Shown here: one piece after another, positions 33,506 through 41,765 of the stretch | Numbering within the stretch: the first letter of the stretch is position 1 | Layout: every line of letters starts with the position of its first letter | NCBI GenBank assembly: GCA_025934375.1 | Contig: JAICYD010000033.1 | Location: 1-54,749 of the forward strand | Direction of reading: 5' to 3' | Origin: Streptosporangiaceae bacterium | GTDB lineage: Bacteria > Actinomycetota > Actinomycetes > Streptosporangiales > Streptosporangiaceae | DNA: 54,749 bases | Position numbers and translations under genes: made by a program | The notes under the pieces: generated by a model | What the model was told of the DNA's origin: nothing | What the model saw: the letters and a program-made list of their open reading frames with translations, nothing else | Databases searched by the model: none

Positions 33506-35842
33506 ATGCCTGTTGAAACCCCTGTCTTCCCGGCCCCGGCTGGTCCCCGGCAAGACAGCACCGCGTTGACGGTGCTGCGCGCGCTCGCCCGAGCTGGGGA
33601 AGTGGTCCACATAGAGCACATACCCGGTCAGGCCGGAAGTACTGCGACCTGGCCAGATTCCGTGCGCCCGGAAGTAACCGCGGCGCTGGCGGCCAGCGGC
33701 GTCCAGCAGCCGTGGACGCATCAGGCCCAGGCGGCGACGCTGGCCACGGCGGGGCGGAACGTGATCATCGCCACCCGGGCGGCCTCCGGCAAGTCGGCGG
33801 GGTACCTGGCCGCCGCGCTGTCAGCGGTCATCGACGGCGGCGCCGCGCTGTACATCTCGCCGACGAAGGCCCTGGCCGCCGACCAGTTGCGGGTGGTGCG
33901 CGAGCTCGGGGTCCCCGGGGTGCGCGCGGTCCGCTACGACGGCGACTCGACGCCCGCCGAGCGCACGTGGGCCCAGGCGCACGCCAACTACCTGCTGACC
34001 AACCCGGACATGCTGCACGGCTCGATGCTGCCCAGCCATGCCCGGTGGCGCGGGTTCTTCCGGCGGCTGCGGGTGGTGATCATCGATGAGTGCCACGGGT
34101 ACCGGGGCGTCTTCGGCTCGCACGTCGCGCAGGTGCTGCGCCGCCTGCGCCGGATCGTCAGCCACCACGCCGCCGGGGCCAGCCCGCCGGTCTTCGTCCT
34201 GGCCTCGGCCACCATCGCCGACCCGGTCCGCAGCGCCCGGCTGCTGACCGGGCTGGACTGCGCGCAGGTGACCGACGACGGATCCCCGCGCGCGCCGCTC
34301 GCCTTCGTGCTGTGGGAGCCGCAGCCAGCTACGGGGCGGGCGCGCAGAAGGCGGCCGGTGACGTCGGAGGCGGCCGACCTGCTGGCGGGCCTGGTGGCCG
34401 CGGACGTGCCCTCGCTGGCGTTCGTCCGCTCGCGGCGGGGCGCGGAGGCCGTCGCGCTGAGCGCCCGCGGCAAGGTGCCCGCGAGCACCGGCGAGATAGC
34501 CGCCTATCGCTCTGGGTACCTGGCCGATGACCGGCGCGCCCTCGAGGACGGCCTGCGCGACGGGGGCATCACGGGGATGGCCACCACGACCGCGCTGGAG
34601 GTCGGCGTCAGCGTTCCCGGCCTGGACGCCGTGCTCATCGCCGGCTGGCCAGGTACCTGGGCGTCGCTGTGGCAGCAGGCCGGGCGCGCGGGCCGGGCCG
34701 GGCGCGCGGCGACGGCGGTGTTCATCGCGGGGGACGACCCGCTGGACACCTACCTGGTGCGGCACCCGGACGCGCTGCTGCGCCGCTCGGTGGAGCCCGC
34801 GGTGCTCGACCCGGTCAACCCGTACGTGCTCGGGCCGCACCTGGCGTCGGCCGCCGCCGAGTTGCCGCTGACGGACGCCGACCTGGACCTTTTCGCGGGC
34901 TCGGCTGACAAGGTCACCGCGACCGTGGCTGGCCTGGTCGAGGCGGGGGACTTGCGGCGGCGAGAATCAGGATGGCACTGGGCGCGCCGCGGGCACCCGG
35001 CCCGGCGAATTAACCTGCGCGGCGATGCGGCCGCGCCCATCCGGGTGGTGGAGGAGTCGACGGGCCGGCTCGTCGGGCTCATCGACGAGCCGTCGGCGCA
35101 CCGCCTGGCCCACGATGGTGCGGTGTACCTGCATCAGGGCGAGACCTACCTGGTTCGCCTGCTGGACCTGCCGGCCCGGGCCGCGCTCGTCGAATGCCAC
35201 GACCCTGGATATGTCACCAGAGCGCGTAATATCACAGATATCAAGGTGATAAATGAGCTTCGAAATGTTTCGTGGGGCGAAGCTCGCGTAACGTTCGGCG
35301 ATGTGCGAGTGGTCAACCAGGTGGTGTCCTATGCCACCATGCGCCCGGAAGTCGCATTCAGCACGTTCCGAGCTGCCCAAACGCCGCTGAGCCTACCGCC
35401 CCGGGAACTCACGACACGGGCATTCTGGTGGACAATCCCTGACGAGCTCCTGCTACGTCACGGGGTTACGGATATCGCGGGGGCCACCCACGCGGCCGAG
35501 CATGCGGCCATCAGCCTGCTCCCGCTATTCGCGGCCTGCGACCAGCGGGACATCGCGGGCGCGTGCGGCACGGCGCGTCCGGCGGGGGCTCTCGGGGACG
35601 CCGGGGCGTCCAGCGTGTTCATTTATGACTCGTGCGCCGGCGGCGCGGGCTTCGCCGAGCGCGGCTACCAGGTGGCGGCCGATTTGCTGCGGGCCACCGG
35701 GGACGCGATGGGAGCGTGCCCCTGCGAGGCTGGGTGCCCCGCGTGCGTGCAGTCGGCTCGGTGCGGCAGCGGGAACTCGCCGCTATCGAAGTCAGGAGCG
35801 GCCGCGCTGGTCGCCGCCGTGTCGCGAACGTGCGGTAAATAG
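33506..35842 (+). CDS. MrfA/YprA-type DEAD-box helicase with DUF1998
   Basis: The 778-residue helicase has Walker A IIATRAASGKSAGY, DExH motif IIDECHGYRG, SATI, and the C-terminal RecA domain (LEVGVSVPGLDAVLIAGWPG ... QQAGRAGRAG). The DUF1998 region near the end contains the Cys cluster CPCEAGCPACVQSARCGSGN. MrfA relatives unwind DNA in mitomycin-type damage repair. It begins divergent from bldG, as in other actinomycetes. Between ~35200 and 35470 the DNA is visibly less GC-rich and uses rare codons such as AGA and ATA, unlike the rest of the gene. ATG 33506 is preceded by cctg-type weak SD sequence. A strong hairpin follows the stop. Confidence 0.92.
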   Translation: MPVETPVFPAPAGPRQDSTALTVLRALARAGEVVHIEHIPGQAGSTATWPDSVRPEVTAALAASGVQQPWTHQAQAATLATAGRNVIIATRAASGKSAGYLAAALSAVIDGGAALYISPTKALAADQLRVVRELGVPGVRAVRYDGDSTPAERTWAQAHANYLLTNPDMLHGSMLPSHARWRGFFRRLRVVIIDECHGYRGVFGSHVAQVLRRLRRIVSHHAAGASPPVFVLASATIADPVRSARLLTGLDCAQVTDDGSPRAPLAFVLWEPQPATGRARRRRPVTSEAADLLAGLVAADVPSLAFVRSRRGAEAVALSARGKVPASTGEIAAYRSGYLADDRRALEDGLRDGGITGMATTTALEVGVSVPGLDAVLIAGWPGTWASLWQQAGRAGRAGRAATAVFIAGDDPLDTYLVRHPDALLRRSVEPAVLDPVNPYVLGPHLASAAAELPLTDADLDLFAGSADKVTATVAGLVEAGDLRRRESGWHWARRGHPARRINLRGDAAAPIRVVEESTGRLVGLIDEPSAHRLAHDGAVYLHQGETYLVRLLDLPARAALVECHDPGYVTRARNITDIKVINELRNVSWGEARVTFGDVRVVNQVVSYATMRPEVAFSTFRAAQTPLSLPPRELTTRAFWWTIPDELLLRHGVTDIAGATHAAEHAAISLLPLFAACDQRDIAGACGTARPAGALGDAGASSVFIYDSCAGGAGFAERGYQVAADLLRATGDAMGACPCEAGCPACVQSARCGSGNSPLSKSGAAALVAAVSRTCGK

Positions 35843-35879
35843 GCGCGCCCTCCGCCGGGGGGGAGAGCGGAGGGCGCGC
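35843..35879 (+). terminator. Helicase terminator
   Basis: Perfect 13-bp stem (gcgcgccctccgc / gcggagggcgcgc) begins directly after the helicase TAG stop, with an 11-nt loop. Confidence 0.85.
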
Positions 35880-36599
35880 ACGGTCCGGCCCTGGGGGGGT
35901 AGGCCGGTCCCGTATAGGGGAAGCTTATCCGCCGGGACTTTCTAGTGCCAACTGATGGCCGGAGCCACTTTGCCAGCAAGTCCACGGATGGCAAGCAGGT
36001 ACCCGTTGTCTTCGAATTGAATCATATGGGTGCCCTTCCTGAACAGACGCGGAACCCGATTCACAGCGAAGTCCCAATATCACGGGGGCGTCAAGGGATC
36101 TTATGCCCAGGTCAGCCGGATCCCCGCCCCAAAGTGTTCACGATTCGCATCTGACCGACGACAGAAAGTGCTCAAGGATCAGTTGAACAGCACCACGGCA
36201 GACCCGGGGTCCCCGCTTCCAGGCCGGCGACCCTCCTCGCTCATTCAATAACGCATTGCGACTCCATGACTACCAATTGACCCCGCCATCCGGCCGGCCT
36301 ACCCGGGAGCCCATGGCCGCTGACCACCAGCCCGGGCATGGCCTCCCCGGTCACCGCCGAACTTTTCACGATCTCGCGTAGCAGGCAGTGAAACAGCGCG
36401 AGATCACGAAAATGTGCGGACATGGCCTGACCGGCTCAGTTATCAGGTACATGAGACGGGCGTTACCGATCGAGATAACGAATCGGTCTCGCCTGGGGCT
36501 TCCACCGGGCGGCGTTTCGTCGTAGAAAGGTGTCACGGACCGACGGAACGTCCGGGCACGGCAGCCTGGTACCCACGCGCGACCAGCCGCGGGAGGCGT
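35880..36599. other. Long gene-free gap
   Basis: About 720 bp contain no convincing reading frame on either strand. GC is lower than the neighbours, and several short frames overlap each other. No tRNA or known RNA was found. The right end grades into a folded block that looks like a small RNA (36600-36749). Confidence 0.45.
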
Positions 36600-36749
36600 G
36601 TCAGGCAGGTAGGCGGCCATCGAAGGGCCAGCACGCTTGTGCTGGCACAATGGCGAGGCTCGCCCCTGACCTGACAGTGATCAGGTGCACGCTTTGGTAG
36701 CCGGGCTTGACGTGCTTTAGGCGGCGGCGCCCCCATCACGGGGGCGCCG
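36600..36749 (+). ncRNA. Candidate small RNA with intrinsic terminator
   Basis: Three perfect hairpins lie in series: ccagcac-gctt-gtgctgg (36628-36645), acctga-cagtga-tcaggt (36669-36686) and the strong cggcgccccc-atcac-gggggcgccg (36725-36749). The last is an orphan terminator: no gene ends near it in the plus direction. This order is typical of a small structured RNA. No family was recognised. Confidence 0.35.
36725..36749 (+). terminator. Orphan intrinsic terminator
   Basis: 10-bp perfect GC stem with a 5-nt loop, ~90 bp upstream of the next gene and not belonging to any upstream coding gene. Confidence 0.7.
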
Positions 36750-36839
36750 TTCGCAGCTATACGGGGATATCTGCAGCCTCGTCAATCGCCGGCGATAGCC
36801 TTGTGCCACGTGGGCGTCCGCACGAGGGGAGAGAACTCC

Positions 36840-37343
36840 ATGGTCCGTAGCGCAGGGGTCCGTACGCAGGGTGACGGATCCGATCCGGCCAGAGCCGGCG
36901 ACGAGCAGTCGCTCGGTGAGCTCGTGGCCCTCGCGGCCAAGGACGTCTCGCAGCTCGTCCGATACGAGATTGACCTGGCCAAGTCCGAGTTCCAGGCGGA
37001 CATGAAGCGGGCTGCGGTGTCGGGGGCGCTGTTCGGCTTCGCGGCGTTCGTCGGCTGCCTCGTCCTGGTGCTGCTCACCTTCGCGCTGACCTACGCGCTG
37101 CACGCGTTCAGGTTCTGGGGAACCGACGGGCTGCAGTGGGCCTTCCTCTACGCGGCGATCATCTGCGTCCTGGTGGCCGCGCTCATGGTCGTGGTGGCCA
37201 GATTCGTCTTGAAGAAGTTCACCAAGATGAAGAACACTCGCAAGACCGTGGGCGCCGACCTGGACATGCTGCGCCGCCGCGACGGAGCGATCCCCGCCGT
37301 CGCCGACGGAGCCGCCGCCGCGCTGGCCAGCAAAGATGGGTGA
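36840..37343 (+). CDS. Phage holin family (DUF1469-like) membrane protein
   Basis: The 167-residue protein has an N-terminal cytosolic segment (SLGELVALAAKDVSQLVRYE), typical of actinobacterial phage-holin-like superfamily (Act_hol) proteins, and two membrane helices (GALFGFAAFVGCLVLVLLTF and WAFLYAAIICVLVAALMVVV) with a charged tail. Despite the family name it is a chromosomal housekeeping protein in actinomycetes, of unknown role. ATG 36840 follows gaggggagag with ~6-nt spacing. The epoxide-hydrolase gene starts 5 nt after its stop, then DUF309 overlaps that gene, giving a three-gene operon. Confidence 0.82.
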   Translation: MVRSAGVRTQGDGSDPARAGDEQSLGELVALAAKDVSQLVRYEIDLAKSEFQADMKRAAVSGALFGFAAFVGCLVLVLLTFALTYALHAFRFWGTDGLQWAFLYAAIICVLVAALMVVVARFVLKKFTKMKNTRKTVGADLDMLRRRDGAIPAVADGAAAALASKDG

Positions 37344-37348
37344 GCTCC

Positions 37349-38272
37349 ATGGCCCCGCATGCCGAATCAGCCATCCAGATCGACGGACCGTGGACGCACC
37401 GCTCGGTGACCGCCAACGGGACGCGGTTTCACGTGGCCACCTGCGGCGACGGCCCGCTGGTGCTCCTGCTGCACGGCTTTCCTGAGTTCTGGTGGACGTG
37501 GCGAAATCAGCTGACCGCGCTGTCGGCGGCCGGCTTCCGGGCGGTCGCCGCCGACCTGCGCGGCTACGGGGGCAGCGACAAGCCGCCCCGCGGCTATGAC
37601 CTGATCACCGCGGCGGCGGACGCGGCTGGCCTGATCCGGTCGCTGGGCGAGGCCAACGCGGTCGTCGTGGGACACGACTGGGGCGGCCTGGTGGCGTGGA
37701 CCCTGGCGAGCTACTTCCCCAAGGCCGCCCGGCGGCTGGCCGTCATTTCCATGGCCCATCCCCTGCAACTGCGGGCGACCGTCGTCGGCGGCCCGCTTCG
37801 GCTCAGCGCGCGCACCGGCTACCCGCTGGCCTTCCAGGTCCCGATGCTTCCGGAACGGCAGCTGGTCCGCGACGGCGCGGCGCGAGTGGGCGAGTACTTG
37901 TCGGCCTGGTCCAGCCCCGGCTGGCCGGATCCGGAGACCGAGCGGACCTACCGGCGCGCCATGCGCGTCCCGCCGGTCGCGCACACCGCCCTGGAGTATC
38001 ACCGCTGGTTCGTGCGCAGCACCTTTCGCACCGACGGGCTGCAGTACGCGCGCCACATGCGGGCACCGGTCCAGGTACCGACCCTGCACCTGCACGGCGC
38101 GGCTGACCCGTGCCTGCCCGCCGCGCTGGCCCGGGGCGCGGGCCGCTACGTTGAGGCACCGTACCGGTGGAAGGTATTGGACGGCCTCGGGCACTTCCCG
38201 CACGAGGAGCGGCCTGAGGCGTTCAACGCCGAGCTCACCGGATGGCTGAGCGACCCCGAGCCGGACCGGTGA
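37349..38272 (+). CDS. Alpha/beta hydrolase, epoxide hydrolase-like
   Basis: This 307-residue hydrolase has the oxyanion motif HGFPEFWWTWRNQ, the nucleophile elbow VVGHDWGG with Asp110 where esterases have Ser, the acid residue in HGAADPCLPA, and the base His in GLGHFPHEERPEAF. An Asp nucleophile is diagnostic of epoxide hydrolases or haloalkane dehalogenases; the lid residues (Tyr) suggest epoxide hydrolase. Substrate is unknown. ATG 37349 is 5 nt after the holin-like gene stop, and its own stop overlaps the DUF309 start by GTGA. Confidence 0.88.
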   Translation: MAPHAESAIQIDGPWTHRSVTANGTRFHVATCGDGPLVLLLHGFPEFWWTWRNQLTALSAAGFRAVAADLRGYGGSDKPPRGYDLITAAADAAGLIRSLGEANAVVVGHDWGGLVAWTLASYFPKAARRLAVISMAHPLQLRATVVGGPLRLSARTGYPLAFQVPMLPERQLVRDGAARVGEYLSAWSSPGWPDPETERTYRRAMRVPPVAHTALEYHRWFVRSTFRTDGLQYARHMRAPVQVPTLHLHGAADPCLPAALARGAGRYVEAPYRWKVLDGLGHFPHEERPEAFNAELTGWLSDPEPDR

Positions 38273-38781
38273 CCGACCGGGACCGGGACCGGGCCGGGCG
38301 GCCGCGCAACGCCCGGCCGCGAGACGAGCTTGGCCGTCCGCTCCCCCGCAGCGCATCCCAGCCGGTGACCGCGGGGGTACCTGCTGACCTCACCCCCAGC
38401 GAGTCGGCCGGGATCGGCGGGAGCCTGCTGCTGGAAGGCGACCCGTTCCAGGCGCACGAGATCTTCGAGGATGCCTGGAAGGGTGCCACTGGCCCGGAGC
38501 GCGACTTGTGGCAGGGCCTGGCCCAGGTCGCCGTTGGCCTGACCCACGCCCGGCGGGGAAACGAGCGCGGCGCGGTTGCCCTGCTCACCAGGGGCGCCGG
38601 CCGGCTGCGGGACTATGCGGCGCGGGCTGAGGCTCCGCCGCACTCCGGGACCCCGCTGGCCTACGGCATCGACGTGGCGTTCGTGGTCACCCGGGCCGAG
38701 GAACTGGCCGCCCGGGTCGAGCGCGACGGGCTAGCCGCCCTCCCGGCAGGAGCCCTTCTGCTGTGCTTGTCTGGGGGGTGA
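38269..38781 (+). CDS. DUF309 domain protein
   Basis: A 170-residue product with the conserved DUF309 helix ... LLLEGDPFQAHEIFEDAWKG, continuing into LWQGLAQVAVGLTHARRGNE. DUF309 is a helical repeat-like family of unknown function. The first ~45 residues are Arg/Pro-rich and poorly conserved. GTG 38269 overlaps the epoxide-hydrolase stop by 4 nt, so translation is coupled. The stop lies inside the first of two hairpins that end the operon. Confidence 0.8.
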   Translation: MTDRDRDRAGRPRNARPRDELGRPLPRSASQPVTAGVPADLTPSESAGIGGSLLLEGDPFQAHEIFEDAWKGATGPERDLWQGLAQVAVGLTHARRGNERGAVALLTRGAGRLRDYAARAEAPPHSGTPLAYGIDVAFVVTRAEELAARVERDGLAALPAGALLLCLSGG

Positions 38782-38831
38782 ACACCAACCCCCCAGGCCC
38801 CCGGACATAGGGGAGACGCCGTCCCCCCTAT
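38771..38831. terminator. Double hairpin terminator between DUF309 and marP
   Basis: ctggggggt/accccccag (38771-38796) includes the DUF309 stop codon; atagggg/ccccctat (38807-38831) follows 10 nt later. Together they separate convergent genes. Confidence 0.7.
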
Positions 38832-38894
38832 CACCCCCCTGGCCCCGGGCGAGCACACACCGCTCTCCCAGGGAGGAAGCCGGCCTCCGGTCGG

Positions 38895-40085
38895 CTAGTC
38901 GCAGCCCTGGGTGGAGACGGGGGTGGTGGAGTTGGCTCCGATCCTGGCGTCGGCCTGTACTTCGGCGCTGGTAAGGGCGAAGCCGGTATCGGGGGCGCCT
39001 ACGGCGGCGGCGAAGACGACGCCGTAGACGTCGCCGGCCGACGACAGCAGCGGCCCGCCGGAGTTGCCGGGCCGCACATCGGCCCGGATCTCGTAGATCT
39101 GCCGGTCGACGGTGCCCGTCTGGTAGATGTCGGGGCCTTCCGCCTGCTGGACCTGGCCGATTCGGGCCGCGTCGGCGGTGAAGGCGTGGTTGAGCGGGTA
39201 CCCGGCCACCACGGCGTCGGCGCCGGGGTTGGCGGGCCCGGCGAACCGCAGCGGGGAAAGGTTGAGCCCCGGCACGTACAGCACCGCGATGTCGACCTGA
39301 GGGTCGTAGTACACCACCTGAGCCGGATAGCTGGCCCCGTCCGGGGTGCTCACCCGCGGCCCCGGCTGGACGCCCGCGACCACGTGGGCGTTGGTCAGCA
39401 CGTGGTGCGGCGCGTAGACGAACCCGGTGCCCTCGATGCTGCGGTCACAACTGGGCGCGGTCCCCTGGATCTTCAGGACCCGGCCGCGCGCGCGACTGAT
39501 CCCCGCGGAGTTGACGACCGCGGGATCCGGGGCAGGCACGGAGAGCAGGTGAGTGGCGCCGATCCCGCTGAACACCTGGGGGAACGGCCCGCTGGCCAGC
39601 ATCCGGCGGAAGTCGGAGAACATGGTGCGGGCCGGCGGCGGCATGATCCGGTCCATCGTGTGCAGGACGGCTGAGTTGTTGACCTGCTGCACCACCCCGG
39701 GGAACGGGGAGGCGGTGAGCACCGATCCGATCGCCCACGCGATCAAGAGCATGGACAGCACGCTGACAGCCGACCCGCCGATGGCGTCCACCGTGGTGGA
39801 TGACCGCCCGGTCATCGTCGAGCGCACCGCCGTCCCGATCGAGGACGCGACGAACTGCCCGATGATCGCCCCGACGACCAGCAGCACCACGGCCACCACG
39901 TCCTGCTGGGTCTGGCCGCCGACGAGAGTACGCGAGAGGGCGGGACCGAACTGCGCGCCAAGCACCGCGCCGCCGACGAAGCCGATGAAGCTCAGCGAGC
40001 CGACGATGAAGCCCTGCCGGTACCCGGAAACCGCGAACGCGGCGGCTACGACGATCAGCGCGAGGTCAAGCAAATCACCGCCCAC
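38895..40085 (-). CDS. MarP-like acid-resistance serine protease
   Basis: The 396-residue protein fuses an N-terminal CvpA-type membrane domain (four helices, 1-125) with a trypsin-like protease. The triad is visible as H234 (LTNAHVV), D265 (DPQVDIAVLY) and S342 (PGNSGGPL). A disulphide pair near SCDRS and TQGCD at the end is in keeping with MarP of Mycobacterium tuberculosis, which resists acid and oxidative stress by processing a peptidoglycan hydrolase in the periplasm-like space. Length matches the family. It is the last gene of the minus-strand block before the terminator. Confidence 0.9.
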   Translation of the reverse strand: MGGDLLDLALIVVAAAFAVSGYRQGFIVGSLSFIGFVGGAVLGAQFGPALSRTLVGGQTQQDVVAVVLLVVGAIIGQFVASSIGTAVRSTMTGRSSTTVDAIGGSAVSVLSMLLIAWAIGSVLTASPFPGVVQQVNNSAVLHTMDRIMPPPARTMFSDFRRMLASGPFPQVFSGIGATHLLSVPAPDPAVVNSAGISRARGRVLKIQGTAPSCDRSIEGTGFVYAPHHVLTNAHVVAGVQPGPRVSTPDGASYPAQVVYYDPQVDIAVLYVPGLNLSPLRFAGPANPGADAVVAGYPLNHAFTADAARIGQVQQAEGPDIYQTGTVDRQIYEIRADVRPGNSGGPLLSSAGDVYGVVFAAAVGAPDTGFALTSAEVQADARIGANSTTPVSTQGCD

Positions 40086-40141
40086 GCGTCAACCGTATCC
40101 GGTGCCGCCAAGTGCCGGAGCGTGATAGCGCGCGGCAAGTA

Positions 40142-40840
40142 TTACGCTGCGCCTTCGGGCAGTTCGCGCACGACCCCGGCATCCCAGGGGCGCTCCCAGC
40201 CGGCCAGGGCGAGCAGCCGGTCGACCAGGCCGGCGGTGAATCCCCAGATCAGCATCGGCCCGATCCGGAACGCCGGCGACAGCCGGCCGCTCGGCACCCG
40301 GAGCATGAGCCGGTGGGTCGGGTCGGCCAGGTCCGCGACCGCGATCCGCTCCACCGCCGCGACCTCGCCGAGGTCAACCGGGTAGACCGCGACCGGCGAG
40401 CGCCACCAGGCCAGGACCGGGACAACCCGGAAGCCGCTGCGCGCGATGAACATCTCCGGCAGGACGGCGAGGACGTCCACCCCGGCCGGGTCAAGGCCGA
40501 CTTCCTCCTGTGCCTCGCGCAGCGCCGCCGCCACTGGGCCGCCGTCCGGATCGGCGAGCTCGTCTTCCTCCAGCGCGCCGCCGGGGAAGGCGGGCTGGCC
40601 GGCATGCCGCCGCAAGCCCGCGCCGCGCTGGATGAAGAGCAGGTCAGGGCCGGCCGGCCCATCGCCGAACAAGATGAGCACGGCCGACTTGCGGCCGCCG
40701 GTGGCCGGCGGCCGGGCGACTGGCATCACCCGCATCGCCGAGGCCGCGGCGGCGAGGTCGGTCAGCCACCCGGGCGGCCCCGTGCTGCCCGGAGACACCG
40801 TGCTGCCCGGAGACCCCGCGCTGCCCGGAGACACTGTCAC
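40142..40840 (-). CDS. NUDIX hydrolase, CoA pyrophosphatase-like
   Basis: The 232-residue protein has the Nudix box [30 protein letters not shown] (core REAQEEVG intact) with the upstream [11 protein letters not shown] and [20 protein letters not shown] of the NudL/CoA-diphosphatase branch (RxxxLRxHxGQxxFPGG). GTG 40840 is chosen because it overlaps the nth stop by 4 nt (GTGA). Residues 3-24 are three Val-Ser-Pro-Gly-Ser-type hexapeptide repeats encoded by tandem 18-bp units, before the real domain. It follows nth in one operon. Confidence 0.87.
   Translation of the reverse strand: MTVSPGSAGSPGSTVSPGSTGPPGWLTDLAAAASAMRVMPVARPPATGGRKSAVLILFGDGPAGPDLLFIQRGAGLRRHAGQPAFPGGALEEDELADPDGGPVAAALREAQEEVGLDPAGVDVLAVLPEMFIARSGFRVVPVLAWWRSPVAVYPVDLGEVAAVERIAVADLADPTHRLMLRVPSGRLSPAFRIGPMLIWGFTAGLVDRLLALAGWERPWDAGVVRELPEGAA
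40781..40840 (-). repeat. Tandem 18-bp repeats at NUDIX N-terminus
   Basis: Three units of GTGTCTCCGGGCAGC[AG]CG type begin just after the start codon, giving [21 protein letters not shown] recurs in frame at unit starts. Similar repeats open other genes of the region (43106, 46782, 50848). Confidence 0.75.
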
Positions 40841-41562
40841 GAGAACGGACCGGCCTTCACGAGCTTGACCGCGGTGGCGGCGTCGGTGGGCCCGAGGCCG
40901 AACGACGGGCACCAGTCCGCGACCGGGCACGCGCCGCAGGCTGGCTTGCGGGCATGGCAGATCCGGCGGCCGTGCCAGATCAGCCGGTGCGACAGCAGGA
41001 CCCAGTCCGACTTGGGGATGAGCGACCCCACTTCGTGCTCTACCTTGACCGGGTCATCGCTGTCGGTCCAGCCGAACCGCCGCGAGAGCCTGCCGAAGTG
41101 CGTGTCCACGGTGATGCCGGGAATCCCGAACGCGTTGCCCAGCACCACGTTGGCGGTCTTGCGGCCCACTCCGGGGAGAGTCACCAGGTCTTCCAGCCTG
41201 GCCGGGACCTCGCTGTCGAACCGGTCGCGCAGCGCGGCCGCCAGGCCCATCACCGACTTGGTCTTGGCCCGGAAGAACCCGGTCGGCTTCAGGATCTCCT
41301 CGACGTCATCGGGATTGGCGGCCGCGAGCTCGTCGGCGCCGGGGTACTTGGCGAACAGCGCGGGCGTCGTCATGTTCACCCGCTTGTCGGTCGTCTGAGC
41401 CGACAAGACGGTGGCCACCAGGAGCTCGAACGGGCTGGTGAAGTCCAGTTCGCAATGGGCGTCCGGGTAAGTCTCGGCGAGCACCCGGTTTATCTTGCGT
41501 GCCCGGCGCACCAGCGCGGTGCGCGTCTCGGGCCGCTTAGCCACCGCTATCACTCCTGCCAT
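40837..41562 (-). CDS. nth: Endonuclease III
   Basis: Nth is a bifunctional DNA glycosylase/AP lyase that repairs oxidised pyrimidines. The 241-residue protein has the helix-hairpin-helix [12 protein letters not shown] with catalytic K135, catalytic D153 ([10 protein letters not shown]), and the C-terminal [4Fe-4S] ligands C-x6-C-x2-C-x5-C ([17 protein letters not shown]). The start ATG 41562 is followed by ~20 residues before the family core. It is the first gene of the nth-NUDIX pair and overlaps the NUDIX start by 4 nt. It is divergent from the nitrate operon. Confidence 0.95.
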   Translation of the reverse strand: MAGVIAVAKRPETRTALVRRARKINRVLAETYPDAHCELDFTSPFELLVATVLSAQTTDKRVNMTTPALFAKYPGADELAAANPDDVEEILKPTGFFRAKTKSVMGLAAALRDRFDSEVPARLEDLVTLPGVGRKTANVVLGNAFGIPGITVDTHFGRLSRRFGWTDSDDPVKVEHEVGSLIPKSDWVLLSHRLIWHGRRICHARKPACGACPVADWCPSFGLGPTDAATAVKLVKAGPFS

Positions 41563-41639
41563 GGGCTCTAGCGTACGAGACCTTGCCGGGAGATCTCACA
41601 ACGCGCATCGGGGTGAATTGAGGATTTCATTGCGGCCGC

Positions 41640-41677
41640 GTTACGCACGGCTACTGGGCAGGTAACACCCGGCTCAT
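41640..41677 (+). promoter_or_regulatory. GlnR-box-like site upstream of nitrate operon
   Basis: gttac (41640-41644) and gtaac (41662-41666) are spaced 22 bp apart, exactly one GlnR repeat unit, with ctact and ctcat at the b-half positions (n6 spacing). The a-half sites fit GTnAC; the b-half sites are weak against GnAAC. It lies 90-126 bp before the transporter start. GlnR is the global nitrogen regulator of actinomycetes and controls nitrate genes in Streptomyces. Confidence 0.45.
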
Positions 41678-41765
41678 AGCGTCGGGCGAAGATCGCAATG
41701 AGGCGGTGCGTCGACCAAGACAGGTGCCGAGCCAGACAAGGCATCGAGTAAGAGAAGGGCCTGCC

